DNA of 64,000 nt from JAUWTJ01 sp965603015. GTDB lineage: Bacteria; Pseudomonadota; Alphaproteobacteria; M2410. Below are positions 1 through 9,450 of this stretch, one piece after another (position 1 is the stretch's first letter; every line of letters begins with the position of its first letter). Position numbers and translations under genes: made by a program. The notes below the pieces were generated by a model that saw nothing but the letters and a program-made list of their open reading frames with translations, did not search any database and was not told the DNA's origin. Location: the NCBI GenBank assembly GCA_965603015.1, contig CBFDBJ010000005.1, positions 1 through 64,000 of the forward strand, written 5' to 3'.

Positions 1-238
1 CTTCCTTGACAAGGCGTGGGAGGCGGCCGGAATGATCAATATGGGCGTGGGTCAGAATGACGGCGTCAAGAGAAGACGGAGCAAACGGGAAGTCTTCCCG
101 ATTGAGCGCTTCGACATCCGGACCACCCTGAAACAGACCACAATCGATCAGCACACGATGAGAACCGACTTCAAGAAGGTACAATGAGCCTGTAACCTCT
201 CCCGTCGCCCCAAAAAATGAAAGCGATATATTACTCAT
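1..238 (-). CDS. MBL-fold (beta-CASP type) metallo-hydrolase, N-terminal part only
   Basis: The first 79 codons of a metallo-beta-lactamase-fold protein are visible; the rest lies beyond base 1. The start is the ATG read from base 238. The fragment opens with a beta-strand pattern (SLSFFGATGEVTGS) and carries the zinc-binding HxHxDH motif as THAHIDHSGRLP. The GATGEVTGS opening is typical of the beta-CASP RNA-nuclease-like branch (Ysh1-like exonucleases) rather than glyoxalase II, but the beta-CASP domain itself is outside the window. Its ATG overlaps the stop of the upstream cytochrome gene by 4 bases, so the two are probably co-transcribed and translationally coupled. Family is confident; exact substrate is unknown. 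Confidence 0.85.
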   Translation of the reverse strand, partial: MSNISLSFFGATGEVTGSLYLLEVGSHRVLIDCGLFQGGPDVEALNREDFPFAPSSLDAVILTHAHIDHSGRLPRLVKE

Positions 239-1014
239 GGCCCATTCGCCGCAGCACCAGGAGAGGAAACAAGACGAGACACATGATCTGCAAGGGCATC
301 AATTTCCGTTTCATTCAGCATGGATACGAGGTCACTCATGCCGGTCTCATGAATTTCTGACCTGTCGGCACCCTGACGGATCAACGTTCGACGAACGCTG
401 GCATAATCCCACCCGGCAATACGCGGAACCCGTGCTTCGCCATCGCCTTCGCCGTTTGGACCATGGCAGGAAATACAATATTGGCCGAACACTTCTTGCC
501 CCAGAGGGAGTGCGTCTCCGGCTCCCTGGAAGGAGCGAACGGGATCCGGCATGGCTGAAATGTAGCTGGCCAGAGCTCCAATTTTGTTGTCGGTATCAAC
601 GTGAGAAAGCAGAGATTCCATTTCCGGACGATGCCGGACCCCCTCGCTGATCTCGACAAGTTTTTCGATCAGGACCTTCTGTTGCTGCCCGGCAAGTCGC
701 GGAATTTCCCCATCGCGTGATCCGAATCCGTCCAAGCCGTGACAAGTCGCGCAGATCACGAAACTCTCTTTGCCTGCCGTTTGCACAGAGACAAGAGCGG
801 CGATCCGCTCAACTCTTTCCTGGCGCTCGAACTCCGGATAGCGGACGCCCTCCTCCAGATCAGCGCTGCCAGGAGCCCTGTCCGCCTGAACCGGATCGCT
901 CGTGTGAGCCTCCTGGGACTGCTTGTCTTCGCAGCTCGCTTGAAAACCTGCCGCAAGGACAATTACCAGGAGAGGCTTACTCAAAACGGAAAGAGAAAAG
1001 TGCCGCATTTTCAT
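235..1014 (-). CDS. Diheme c-type cytochrome
   Basis: A 259-residue exported cytochrome with two heme-binding CxxCH motifs, CATCH at about residues 88-92 and CISCH at about 180-184, each followed by a typical class I cytochrome c sequence (HGLDGFGS, HGPNGEGD). The N-terminus has a basic start and a hydrophobic stretch ending near ASC, so it is either a signal peptide or a non-canonical lipoprotein signal (Cys 28). Two tandem cytochrome c553-like domains are a known layout for periplasmic electron carriers. It overlaps the metallo-hydrolase downstream by 4 bases. No oxidase or dehydrogenase partner sits next to it, so its redox partner cannot be named. Confidence 0.85.
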   Translation of the reverse strand: MKMRHFSLSVLSKPLLVIVLAAGFQASCEDKQSQEAHTSDPVQADRAPGSADLEEGVRYPEFERQERVERIAALVSVQTAGKESFVICATCHGLDGFGSRDGEIPRLAGQQQKVLIEKLVEISEGVRHRPEMESLLSHVDTDNKIGALASYISAMPDPVRSFQGAGDALPLGQEVFGQYCISCHGPNGEGDGEARVPRIAGWDYASVRRTLIRQGADRSEIHETGMSDLVSMLNETEIDALADHVSRLVSSPGAAANGP

Positions 1015-1052
1015 TTTACCTTCAATTTATTTCCGTTTGGCCTGATAACACT

Positions 1053-3941
1053 CTAGATCCCGCGCTGGTCATGCCAATTGTGGGCAATGAAAGTCTGTGC
1101 ATCCTGGGCAGTCATCGGCGCGCCGAAGACGAAGCCCTGGCCGTAGTGGCATCCCATCTGACGCAGTCGATAGGTGTCATCTTCGCTTTCCAGGCCTTCG
1201 GCAATAACCGTCAGGTGCAGGTCATTGGCGAGATTGACAATAGAATTCACGATGACATGGCTTCCCGGGCGGCTGTCCATGGTAGAGACGAACGAGCGAT
1301 CGACCTTGATTGTATCGAAGGGATAGCGTTGCAGATTGGACATTGACGCAAATCCGGTACCAAAATCGTCAAGCACAATGCCTGCACCAATGGCTTTGAC
1401 ATCGCTCAGCAGCCGCTCGGCGAGATAAGGGTCTTCCATGATGAGCGACTCGGTTACCTCCAGCTTCAGCGTACCGGGCATCAGATTGGATTCGCGCAGA
1501 ACTTCGCGGATGTCGTCTGCAAAATCGCGGCGCTTGAGTTGCCGGCTCGACACGTTGACACTGACAAAAAGCGGCGGTGAGACAGGAAAGACGCGGTGCC
1601 AATGGGCAAGCTGCTGGCTCGCCATGGACAGGACAAACCGCCCCAGCGAAACAATCAAGTCGGTTTCTTCTGCCATCGGGACGAACTGATCCGGCGACAA
1701 AAGCCCATGGACCGGGTGGCGCCAGCGCAGCAGCGCTTCAAAGCCCGCGACGGAATTACTCCGAAAGTTTACAATCGGCTGGAAGAGCACTTCCATTTGT
1801 TGGCGCTCAAGTGCACGGCGCAAATCAGTTTCCAGAGAAAGAGTTTCGACGGATTGTTGTGCCATCGTACTTTCATAGACCTCGACGCAACCGCCGCCGG
1901 TTCGTTTTGCTCTGAACATGGCAGTTTCGGCATCCTTGAGAACATCTTCTGCCCTGGAATGGTGCTGATGTGCTTCAGCCAGACCGAGGCTTGCCATGGG
2001 GAAAACCTCATAACCGTCGAGCTCGACCGGCTGCGCCAGCGCTTTCATGGCCCGGTCGGCGACAACCCGTGACGATGCCCCTGTTCCATTGGTCAGAATG
2101 GCAAATTCATCAGACCCGAGCCGCGCCACAACGCCAGCGGACCCCACCGCACTTTCCAGCCGCCTTGCAACCGTCTGCAAGAGAACATCCCCCGCCTCAT
2201 GGCCGAGGCTGTCATTGACCGTTTTAAAGCGGTCGAGATCAATGACAACAAGACCGGGCTGGACAGCAGAGCCCAACGCGCCGTGAAGAGCTTCATTGAG
2301 CCTGTCGTTCAAGGACGAACGGTTCATAAGACCGGTCAGCGGATCGATGCTGGCATTGTGAAGCAGTCGGTCCTCTGCCCCCCTGGATTGAGTAATATCG
2401 GCAATTGTTCCGATGCAGCGCGCTGCAATGCCATCATCATCGGGCAAACAGGTTGCCCTCAATTGCATACAGATATAGTCGCCATTTTCGTGCTGCATAC
2501 GGAACTGAATATCGAACGGGGCATTGCCGCGGCGCAGATAGGTCCGCAGAGCATTACGATAAGCATCAAAGTCGTCGGGATGAACACGCGCCGCCCAACC
2601 GACCTCGCTGCGGACAAGACCGCCAGCAGGGAGGCCCAACATACCGTCTACAGATGGTGACAGGTAGAGCTCATCGTATTCTATGTTCCAGTCCCAGATA
2701 CCCTGATGGGCAGCGGCAACGCCAAGCGCATAACGGTCCTCGTCCTCGAGCGTCTCGTCAACCTCTTCATACCGGTCATTTTCACGTCGGACATTTTCAC
2801 GCCGGTCTGAATCATAATCATCGTTCTCATAATCATCGTATTCAGGTTCCGGCTCCTCATAGCGCTCCTCGCGAGCGTAGCGCTGGCGCGGCTGAGAGGA
2901 AGAAGACGATGGAAAGGGGTCACCATAATTTGTAACCGTCGGCACAGGAAAATTCTCTCCATAGGCATTCGACAGGCGCGCCGGAACATTCATAAAGAAC
3001 GTTGCGACAAGAAAAAGAACATGCAGCCAGAGGAGCGGCGATGCCCCCGGGCCTGTGTTAACAAGTACCGGCGACACTGCGACAAACAGGATCGACAGGG
3101 AAACGAGAATCAACCCGAATGAAAAACTTCGTCCTGATATCTGTCCGGGAGTGATGATGAGGACCACGGGAATGACAAGGGCGCCGATCAGAATCAATAC
3201 CCGGACGGCGACCAGGATCGCATCCGGAGCGAAAAATCCGGCCAGCAGGAGAGCAAGGAACCCGCCGCCAAACCCGAACAGCAGCACCTGCCGGAACAGG
3301 CGCGGCAAATGATATCCAAAAACGGTCGTGACCATAAGGGTCCCCGCCAGGCCCATCAGGGCCATTGGAGCATAGTCGGTGCCAAGAAAATCAAGCGCGC
3401 CAATCTTGAGCCCCGCGATAATCGACCTGAATTCAAAGATCCAGACAGAAAGCGTGAAGGCGAAGACCGCTCCGGACCGCCAGCTCAGAGACCAGATCCC
3501 GACCACTGCAGAAAGCGCCAACAGGGCGCCAGCGAGCACTTTGATGACAATACCCAGAACCGCTTGCTGCTTGCCCTGTGCAGCAAGATCGCGCTCATTC
3601 CAGACAAACCCCTGGGCAGCGTTACTTTCAGGCGGGACAATTGCCGGTTTTTCACGGGGTAAAGCTTCCTCGGGATTTTGGGCAGGATCCGAGGCTGGCT
3701 CAGGCTTTGCCTGCCTTTTTGGTTCTGCAGATTTTTCTTCGTCGCCTGGCTTGCGGCGCGGTGTGACCTGAGCGATCTGCCAGGTGTTGTCAGCGCGAAA
3801 GGACGGCGATGTCCCGGCCTGCGCTTCTTCAGGAAACGCTCCTGCCGCGCCAAAAGCCAACAGGAGGAGCAGAGCCACTGTCATGGAGGCCGGTAAGCAT
3901 TTTTTCTTGAAACTGTTCAGAACCCACACCCACATTGACAT
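1053..3941 (-). CDS. Membrane-bound PAS-GGDEF-EAL c-di-GMP signalling protein
   Basis: A 962-residue protein. It has a hydrophobic N-terminal segment (residues about 18-36), a charged Pro/Lys-rich linker, a multi-helix membrane region (about 125-320), an acidic Asp/Glu/Tyr/Arg-rich disordered stretch (about 350-402), a PAS domain (about 405-520), a GGDEF domain (about 530-690) and an EAL domain (about 700-955). The GGDEF signature is degenerate, GSDEF at 609-613. The EAL domain keeps the residues expected for catalysis: EAL at 735-737, Asn 796, Glu 828, Asp-Asp 858-859, Lys 879 and Glu 915. I therefore infer phosphodiesterase activity, with cyclase activity doubtful. The start overlaps the stop of the acetyltransferase gene by one base. 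Confidence 0.9.
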   Translation of the reverse strand: MSMWVWVLNSFKKKCLPASMTVALLLLLAFGAAGAFPEEAQAGTSPSFRADNTWQIAQVTPRRKPGDEEKSAEPKRQAKPEPASDPAQNPEEALPREKPAIVPPESNAAQGFVWNERDLAAQGKQQAVLGIVIKVLAGALLALSAVVGIWSLSWRSGAVFAFTLSVWIFEFRSIIAGLKIGALDFLGTDYAPMALMGLAGTLMVTTVFGYHLPRLFRQVLLFGFGGGFLALLLAGFFAPDAILVAVRVLILIGALVIPVVLIITPGQISGRSFSFGLILVSLSILFVAVSPVLVNTGPGASPLLWLHVLFLVATFFMNVPARLSNAYGENFPVPTVTNYGDPFPSSSSSQPRQRYAREERYEEPEPEYDDYENDDYDSDRRENVRRENDRYEEVDETLEDEDRYALGVAAAHQGIWDWNIEYDELYLSPSVDGMLGLPAGGLVRSEVGWAARVHPDDFDAYRNALRTYLRRGNAPFDIQFRMQHENGDYICMQLRATCLPDDDGIAARCIGTIADITQSRGAEDRLLHNASIDPLTGLMNRSSLNDRLNEALHGALGSAVQPGLVVIDLDRFKTVNDSLGHEAGDVLLQTVARRLESAVGSAGVVARLGSDEFAILTNGTGASSRVVADRAMKALAQPVELDGYEVFPMASLGLAEAHQHHSRAEDVLKDAETAMFRAKRTGGGCVEVYESTMAQQSVETLSLETDLRRALERQQMEVLFQPIVNFRSNSVAGFEALLRWRHPVHGLLSPDQFVPMAEETDLIVSLGRFVLSMASQQLAHWHRVFPVSPPLFVSVNVSSRQLKRRDFADDIREVLRESNLMPGTLKLEVTESLIMEDPYLAERLLSDVKAIGAGIVLDDFGTGFASMSNLQRYPFDTIKVDRSFVSTMDSRPGSHVIVNSIVNLANDLHLTVIAEGLESEDDTYRLRQMGCHYGQGFVFGAPMTAQDAQTFIAHNWHDQRGI

Positions 3942-4528
3942 TACGGCCTCGGATCGCTTGCCAGCATAGCAAACAGAAGATGATCCTGCCAGTCGCCGTT
4001 AATGCGCAGATACTTGCGTGCGACGCCCTCTTCGGTAAATCCAACCCGCTTGAGAAGACGACGCGAGGGCTCGTTTGTCGGCAGGCAAGCCGCCTCAACT
4101 CTGTGCAATCCCGCCCGGTCGAAGATGAAGGGCAAAATCGCGCGCGCAGCCTCCGTCATATGTCCCTTGCCGGAATACATTTCGCCAACCCAATACCCCA
4201 GAGAACAACTCTGAGCCACGCCCCGGCGCACATTGGATATGATACTGCTTCCAATCAGCTTGTCAGTGCCGCTGTCGAACAGAAAGAATGGATAGGATGT
4301 ATCGTCTCTCAATTCGCGGGCGTAACGGCGCAACCGTCTTCGGAAGGCCGGGCGGGTCAAATCATCAATGGGCCATACCGGCTCCCAGGGCGTCAGAAAA
4401 TCCTTACTCTGATCACGCAAAGACGCCCATTCGGCGTAGTCGGCCATGACCGGATGGCGCAAATAAACCCCGTTACCGGAAATCACTTCATCGGCTTCAA
4501 GGCCGCCTGTGGATCTCAAGATTACCAT
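3941..4528 (-). CDS. rimJ: GNAT-family N-acetyltransferase, RimJ-like
   Basis: A 195-residue GNAT-fold protein of the ribosomal-protein-alanine acetyltransferase (RimJ/RimL) type. Visible family features are YLRHPVMADY near the start, the LGYWVGEMYSGKGHMTEA acetyl-CoA-binding stretch, and the C-terminal HRVEAACLPTNEPSRRLLKRVGF block. It lies 19 bases after the M16 protease gene and its stop overlaps the start of the GGDEF-EAL gene, so it belongs to the same run of genes. The order M16 protease then RimJ-like enzyme downstream of thrC is common in alphaproteobacteria. The protein substrate is inferred from family only. Confidence 0.85.
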   Translation of the reverse strand: MVILRSTGGLEADEVISGNGVYLRHPVMADYAEWASLRDQSKDFLTPWEPVWPIDDLTRPAFRRRLRRYARELRDDTSYPFFLFDSGTDKLIGSSIISNVRRGVAQSCSLGYWVGEMYSGKGHMTEAARAILPFIFDRAGLHRVEAACLPTNEPSRRLLKRVGFTEEGVARKYLRINGDWQDHLLFAMLASDPRP

Positions 4529-4547
4529 TTACACTCGCCGAAACAAA

Positions 4548-5813
4548 TTACCCGCCAAATCTTGCCGCGATAGTGTCGTAGGAGTCCAGCCCGGCAACAG
4601 GTCCAAGGGCCGCAAAAGCCGGTGCACGCGTTTCCATAAGCCTGGTACCGAAGCTCTTTAATTGTACCGCGTCGACGCTTTCAAACCGCTTAACGAGTTC
4701 GTCCGGGGTCAGGACCCGGCCAAAGCGCGGCAAGTACCTTGCGATCCATTCGGCGCGGGAATAGGCGCTCTCCAGACTCATGAGGACACCCGCTTTCACC
4801 TGGGCCAGGGACCGCGCCAGTTCTTTTTCCTCGACCTTTGTGGCGAGGCGCTCCATTTCACCGGTGATTACGGAAACAAGTTCATTGGCATCAGCCGCAC
4901 TGGTCCCGGCATAGATGGAAAACAATCCCGTGTCCGTATAACCGGAATGGAACGAATAAACTGAATAGCAAAGCCCCCGCTTCTCTCGAACTTCCTGAAA
5001 CAGGCGCGAGGACATACCGCCGCCAAGAATTTCTGAATAGACTTGAGCGGCATAAAAATCCTCATGCTCGACACCAACACCAGGAAAGCCAAGGGTGATG
5101 TGGGCTTGTTCAAAGTTGCGCTGCTCTACCCGGGCGCCACCATGATAGAGGGCGGGGTCCGGGCTGGCGGCCGCACTCAAGGCTTTAAGGCCATCAAAGG
5201 CTTTCTCACACAAGGTAACCAGCGCGCCATGATCGATGGCGCCCGCCCCGACGACCCACATGGAATCCGATCCGTAGAAGTTCTTCATGTGGCTGCGCAA
5301 CATCGCCTGATCAATCCTGTTCACCGTCTCATTGGTGCCCAGGATTGGACGACCAAGCGGCTGGTCCGGAAAGGCAGCCTCCTGCAACAGGTCATAGATG
5401 AGATCTTCGGGGTTATCGGCACACTGCCCGATTTCCTGAAGGATCACACCGCGTTCACGCTCCAGCTCGTCTGCCTCAAACGTGGAGTGCATTAAAATAT
5501 CGCCAAGCAGGTCGACGGCCAGAGGAATATCCTGTTTGAGACACCGCACAAAATATCCGGTTTGCTCACGGCTCGTGTAGGCGCTCAAATACCCACCAAC
5601 AGATTCTATTTCTTCAGCAATTTGCAAGGCAGAACGGCTGATGGTTCCCTTGAAAGCCATATGTTCGAGAAAATGGGAGACGCCGAGAACGGCTTCGCTC
5701 TCATAGCGTCCGCCTGCCGAGACCCATACACCGATCGCCGCGGTTTCCAGATGCCCCATCGGATCCGTCGCAACAGTAAGTCCGTTCTTTAATTTGGAGA
5801 TCTCGATTGCCAT
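4548..5813 (-). CDS. M16 zinc protease, mitochondrial-processing-peptidase-like
   Basis: A 421-residue insulinase-family (M16B) protease. The inverted zinc motif HxxEH is intact as HFLEH at residues 47-51, followed by MAFKGT. The distal zinc-ligand region is visible as LERERGVILQEI. The second half has the inactive-lobe sequence KRGLCYSVYSFHSGY found in this family. There is no signal peptide, so it should act in the cytoplasm, as expected for the alphaproteobacterial protein related to mitochondrial processing peptidase. Its ATG overlaps the TAA of thrC by one base (TAATG), a coupling typical for this pair. Confidence 0.93.
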   Translation of the reverse strand: MAIEISKLKNGLTVATDPMGHLETAAIGVWVSAGGRYESEAVLGVSHFLEHMAFKGTISRSALQIAEEIESVGGYLSAYTSREQTGYFVRCLKQDIPLAVDLLGDILMHSTFEADELERERGVILQEIGQCADNPEDLIYDLLQEAAFPDQPLGRPILGTNETVNRIDQAMLRSHMKNFYGSDSMWVVGAGAIDHGALVTLCEKAFDGLKALSAAASPDPALYHGGARVEQRNFEQAHITLGFPGVGVEHEDFYAAQVYSEILGGGMSSRLFQEVREKRGLCYSVYSFHSGYTDTGLFSIYAGTSAADANELVSVITGEMERLATKVEEKELARSLAQVKAGVLMSLESAYSRAEWIARYLPRFGRVLTPDELVKRFESVDAVQLKSFGTRLMETRAPAFAALGPVAGLDSYDTIAARFGG

Positions 5814-7213
5814 TAAAGGCCTTTCTCGTTCAAAATGTAGCTGCGAACCGCATCAACATCGTTCGGCAAAACAACAAAATGCTCCGGACGCTCAAGCAGA
5901 CCATCAAATTGTGGTGGCAATGCGGGACGTCGACCGCTCATCGTTTCAACTGCATCAGGGAACTTTGCCGGGTGGGCTGTCGCCAGGACGACCCGCGCCA
6001 CGTCGGCATCAAGCTTCTCTGCCCGAGCCGCATGAAGTCCTGTTGCGGTATGGGGATCAAGCAGTATGTCATCGCTGGCGAGCGTCTCTTTGATAATCTG
6101 TTCGACATGTTTTTCGTTGCACCGGTGAGCCGAAAACTCGGAGCGGATCTTCCCCAGCGTCTTGTCTTTCAGAGTAAAACCACCCGACTGGGCAAGGCCG
6201 GACATGTAGCTGCGTACTTCGGCGCCATCTCGTCCGGATGCTTCAAACAGCAGGCGCTCGAAATTTGACGAGACCTGGATATCCATGGACGGGCTGGTTG
6301 TTGGCACAACCGATGTGGGGCGGTACTCGCCCGTCTCAAGGGTGCGCACCAGAATATCGTTGGTGTTCGTACCAATGATGAGCCGCTCGATGGGCAGACC
6401 CATGCGCTTTGCCACATAGCCTGCGAAGATATCCCCGAAATTACCCGTTGGCACCGCGAACGCGAGACGCCGGTTCGGTGCGCCGAGAGCAAGACCCGCA
6501 GCAAAGTAATAAACGGTCTGCGCCATCACCCGCGCCCAATTGATCGAATTCACGCCGCCGAGCCCGACTTCATCGCGGAAGCCATGATCATTAAAAAGTG
6601 CCTTCAGGATGTTCTGGCAATCATCAAAATTTCCCTCGATGGCGATGTTCTTCACACCGGGGTCATCAACAGTTGTCATCATCCGGCGCTGGACGTCGGA
6701 GACCCGGCCCCTGGGGTGCATGATGAACGTCGAGAGCGCCTCACGGCCGCGCATTGCCTCGATTGCCGCGCCGCCGGTATCGCCCGACGTGGCCCCGACG
6801 ATGGTCATCTTGCGGCCCTGAGCTTTCAACACATGATCGAAGAGCCCGCCAAGCAGCTGCATGGCAAGATCCTTGAACGCCAGCGTGGGGCCATGGAAAA
6901 GCTCAAGCAAAAACGTTTGCTCATCTATTTGTGCAAGCGGCGTCACAGCCTTGTGGGAAAACCCGCTATAGGCCTTCGCTGCAATGTCACCCAGAGTTTT
7001 GTCATCAATGACCCCGCCGATGAAGGGTTTGATGATCTTCAAACAGAGTTCGGCATAGGGCAGTCCGCGCATGGCATTGATATCATTTTGCGTGAACGCT
7101 GGCCATTCTTCGGGAAGGAAGAGCCCGCCATCTCGCGCAAGACCGGCAAGAAGCGTCTCGCCAAAATCGAGAGCCTTCTCGCCGGGTTCTGCACGTGTAC
7201 TGATATACTTCAT
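5813..7213 (-). CDS. thrC: Threonine synthase
   Basis: A 466-residue PLP-dependent enzyme converting O-phosphohomoserine to threonine, the last step of threonine synthesis. The N-terminus MKYISTRAEPG and the PLP-lysine motif HGPTLAFKDLAMQ (Lys 114) are diagnostic, and the phosphate-binding stretch GATSGDTGGAA follows. Length fits the long class of threonine synthase found in proteobacteria. It sits between the M32 carboxypeptidase gene (12-base gap) and the M16 protease gene (one-base overlap). Its position downstream of the cytochrome oxidase genes is the conserved alphaproteobacterial arrangement. Confidence 0.97.
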   Translation of the reverse strand: MKYISTRAEPGEKALDFGETLLAGLARDGGLFLPEEWPAFTQNDINAMRGLPYAELCLKIIKPFIGGVIDDKTLGDIAAKAYSGFSHKAVTPLAQIDEQTFLLELFHGPTLAFKDLAMQLLGGLFDHVLKAQGRKMTIVGATSGDTGGAAIEAMRGREALSTFIMHPRGRVSDVQRRMMTTVDDPGVKNIAIEGNFDDCQNILKALFNDHGFRDEVGLGGVNSINWARVMAQTVYYFAAGLALGAPNRRLAFAVPTGNFGDIFAGYVAKRMGLPIERLIIGTNTNDILVRTLETGEYRPTSVVPTTSPSMDIQVSSNFERLLFEASGRDGAEVRSYMSGLAQSGGFTLKDKTLGKIRSEFSAHRCNEKHVEQIIKETLASDDILLDPHTATGLHAARAEKLDADVARVVLATAHPAKFPDAVETMSGRRPALPPQFDGLLERPEHFVVLPNDVDAVRSYILNEKGL

Positions 7214-7225
7214 TTATCTTTACTT

Positions 7226-8713
7226 TCACGCATCCAGATAGCGCGCCTTGACATGGGCCTTGTAAGCAGCGGCAGAAAGCGGCGCACCGGTCGCCTGTTC
7301 GATGAGATCTCCTGCTGCCAGGCTGGAGCCGTGTGAACGCACATTTTTGTCGAGCCAGCCGAAGAGAGGTTTGAAATCGCCTGAGGCGAGACCCGGCAAA
7401 ATACCAGGTTCAGCCGTCGTTGCCGCTGCAAACATCTGTGCCGCCGTCATGGCACCAAGCGAGTAGGTCGGAAAATAACCGAACAGCCCGGCTGGCCAGT
7501 GAACGTCCTGCATGACGCCGTCAACATCGCTCGGCGGCGTAATCCCCACCAGCTTTTGCATCAATTCATTCCAGGCACCCGGCAGATCGACAGCCTTCAG
7601 GTCTCCTGCAAGGACAGCCTTCTCGAGCCGGTAACGCAGGATGATATGAAGCGGATAGGTGACCTCGTCTGCATCAACCCGAATGAGCCCGCGCTCGATC
7701 TTGCGGTAATGCTTCAGGACATTCTCGGGCTCCCAGGCATCGCCGCGCGGGAAGGCCTCGGCGAGAATTGGAGAAATGTGTCCGATGAACTCTTCGGTAC
7801 GCCCGGCCTGCATTTCCAGCAGCAGGGACTGGCTTTCATGCAGCGTCATGCCCTGGGCTTCGCCGACCGGCTGGCCACGCCATTCCTTTGGCAATCCGTT
7901 CTCATAAAGCGCATGTCCTGTCTCGTGGACGACCGCATAGAGACCGGACAGGAAATCATGTTCCAGATAGCGGGAAGTAATGCGGATGTCGCCCTCGGCT
8001 CCGCCACAAAACGGATGATGGGCTTCATCAAGGCGTCCGTGTTCGAAAGGAAAGCCGATGATTTCCATGATCTGACGGGCAACCTTGCGCTGGGTCTCAA
8101 CGGGAAATGGTCCCTCGAGCGGTTTGGGAGCGCCGGCGCTGGCCTGCTTCTCCAGAACTTCATTCAGGAAGCCCGGGAGAAAGGCTTCGAGGTCATCGAA
8201 GACAACATCAATTTCTGCTTCTGTACGCCCCTCATCGTATCCGTCGACCAGAGCCTCATAGGGCGAGACGCCAAGTGTTTCCGAAAGCTGCGCCGCCTCC
8301 TCACGCAGGAGGCTAAAAGTTTCCTCGAGCATAGGGGCGAGCGTCGCAAAATCATTGGCGGGCCGCGCCTCGCGCCAGGCCATTTCGGTTTCAGAGGTAA
8401 GACGAGACTTGCGCGCGACAAGATCAGCGGAGATCGACGTTGCATGAATGTACTGGCGGCGCATCTTTTTCAGGTTTGCGCTCTGCCAGTTGTCGAGGTC
8501 ACCGGCTGCCTCTGCCTCATTCAGGAGATCACCCATACGCGGATCGACCGTCATCTCATGGCGCAAAACCGAAAGCTCGGACATAACCTCGGCCCGGGCG
8601 GGGGCCGCTCCTGTGGCCATCATGGTCGCCTGGTCCCAGTTGAGGATACCAAGGGCATTCCCGAGGGCCGCCATGCGTTTCTGACGGGCTTCAAGTTGTT
8701 TGTAAGCATTCAC
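7226..8713 (-). CDS. M32 family metallocarboxypeptidase (Taq type)
   Basis: A 495-residue cytoplasmic carboxypeptidase. The zinc motif HExxH appears as HETGHALYE, and other M32 hallmarks are present: HPFCGGAEGDIRITSRY, GMTLHESQSLLLEMQ (the ESQS block) and IRVDADEVTYPLHIILRY. Length is normal for the family. Its start overlaps the SURF1 stop by 4 bases (ATGA), so it is translated from the same message. The gene is not a usual member of the cta-surf1-thrC block and looks like an insertion between surf1 and thrC. Role is presumably general peptide trimming. Confidence 0.95.
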   Translation of the reverse strand: MNAYKQLEARQKRMAALGNALGILNWDQATMMATGAAPARAEVMSELSVLRHEMTVDPRMGDLLNEAEAAGDLDNWQSANLKKMRRQYIHATSISADLVARKSRLTSETEMAWREARPANDFATLAPMLEETFSLLREEAAQLSETLGVSPYEALVDGYDEGRTEAEIDVVFDDLEAFLPGFLNEVLEKQASAGAPKPLEGPFPVETQRKVARQIMEIIGFPFEHGRLDEAHHPFCGGAEGDIRITSRYLEHDFLSGLYAVVHETGHALYENGLPKEWRGQPVGEAQGMTLHESQSLLLEMQAGRTEEFIGHISPILAEAFPRGDAWEPENVLKHYRKIERGLIRVDADEVTYPLHIILRYRLEKAVLAGDLKAVDLPGAWNELMQKLVGITPPSDVDGVMQDVHWPAGLFGYFPTYSLGAMTAAQMFAAATTAEPGILPGLASGDFKPLFGWLDKNVRSHGSSLAAGDLIEQATGAPLSAAAYKAHVKARYLDA

Positions 8714-9450
8714 TTTGGCTGTTTCCCTTCGGTTTTTTCAAATCGGAGCCGACCCTGGCTCACATGAAAAGCGATATAGACGCTTAGCAGCGCAAAGGCC
8801 AGTCCGAACCATGTAAGGGCATAGCCCAGATGAGAGTTGCGAAAGGTGAGGTTCGGCGCCTCGGGCCTTGGCCAGGGCTCGCCGCCGTCTGCCGGCAGAG
8901 CCACGACAAAGACCGGTGCTGCGCCGGGCAGAGCCATATATGATGCCATCCCGCTGAGGTCTCGAAACATCCAGACGGGATCACGCCCCTGATGGCCAGG
9001 AACACCAGGCGTTGCCTCACCGGGCAGAAGAACTATCCCGGTAACCGTGATCTCGCCTTCGATCTGCCCCGAGAGGCGCGTGTCAGCAGCTTGCTTCTCA
9101 TTTGGAACCCAGCCGCGGTCGACGAGAACAGGGGCGCCGGCAAGAGGAACAAGCGGCGTGATAACCCTGAACCCGGGACCCTGTTGGTGTGGGGCATAAA
9201 AGAAGACTTCCTTGCTGTGATCAAAGGTGCCGGTGACGCTGACTTTTTGGTAGCGCATCTCTTCAAGGGTCGGGCGCTTCAGAACCTCATCCAGCGCCAC
9301 CGGGTCACCCGATGCCCGCTGTTGTGACGTCTCGATGAGATCAAGCTTCCAGGCAAGACGCTCGAGTTGCCAGACGCCGAGCCAGCACAGCAAGATAAAG
9401 GTGCCAAGAGCGAAGATGGTTTGCCCGAGCAACGGGCGGAAGTAAATCAC
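8710..9450 (-). CDS. SURF1 family cytochrome oxidase biogenesis protein
   Basis: A 246-residue SURF1/Shy1 homologue. It has one membrane helix at each end (residues about 9-27 and about 208-228) around a periplasmic domain. Family residues include the N-terminal LCWLGVWQLERL, the central GFRVITPLV and VLVDRGWVP, and the C-terminal NSHLGYALTWFGLA. SURF1 assists heme a insertion into the aa3 oxidase. It is flanked by overlapping DUF983 and M32 genes (4-base overlaps at both ends) and lies just downstream of the oxidase operon, which supports the assignment. Confidence 0.95.
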   Translation of the reverse strand: MIYFRPLLGQTIFALGTFILLCWLGVWQLERLAWKLDLIETSQQRASGDPVALDEVLKRPTLEEMRYQKVSVTGTFDHSKEVFFYAPHQQGPGFRVITPLVPLAGAPVLVDRGWVPNEKQAADTRLSGQIEGEITVTGIVLLPGEATPGVPGHQGRDPVWMFRDLSGMASYMALPGAAPVFVVALPADGGEPWPRPEAPNLTFRNSHLGYALTWFGLAFALLSVYIAFHVSQGRLRFEKTEGKQPK

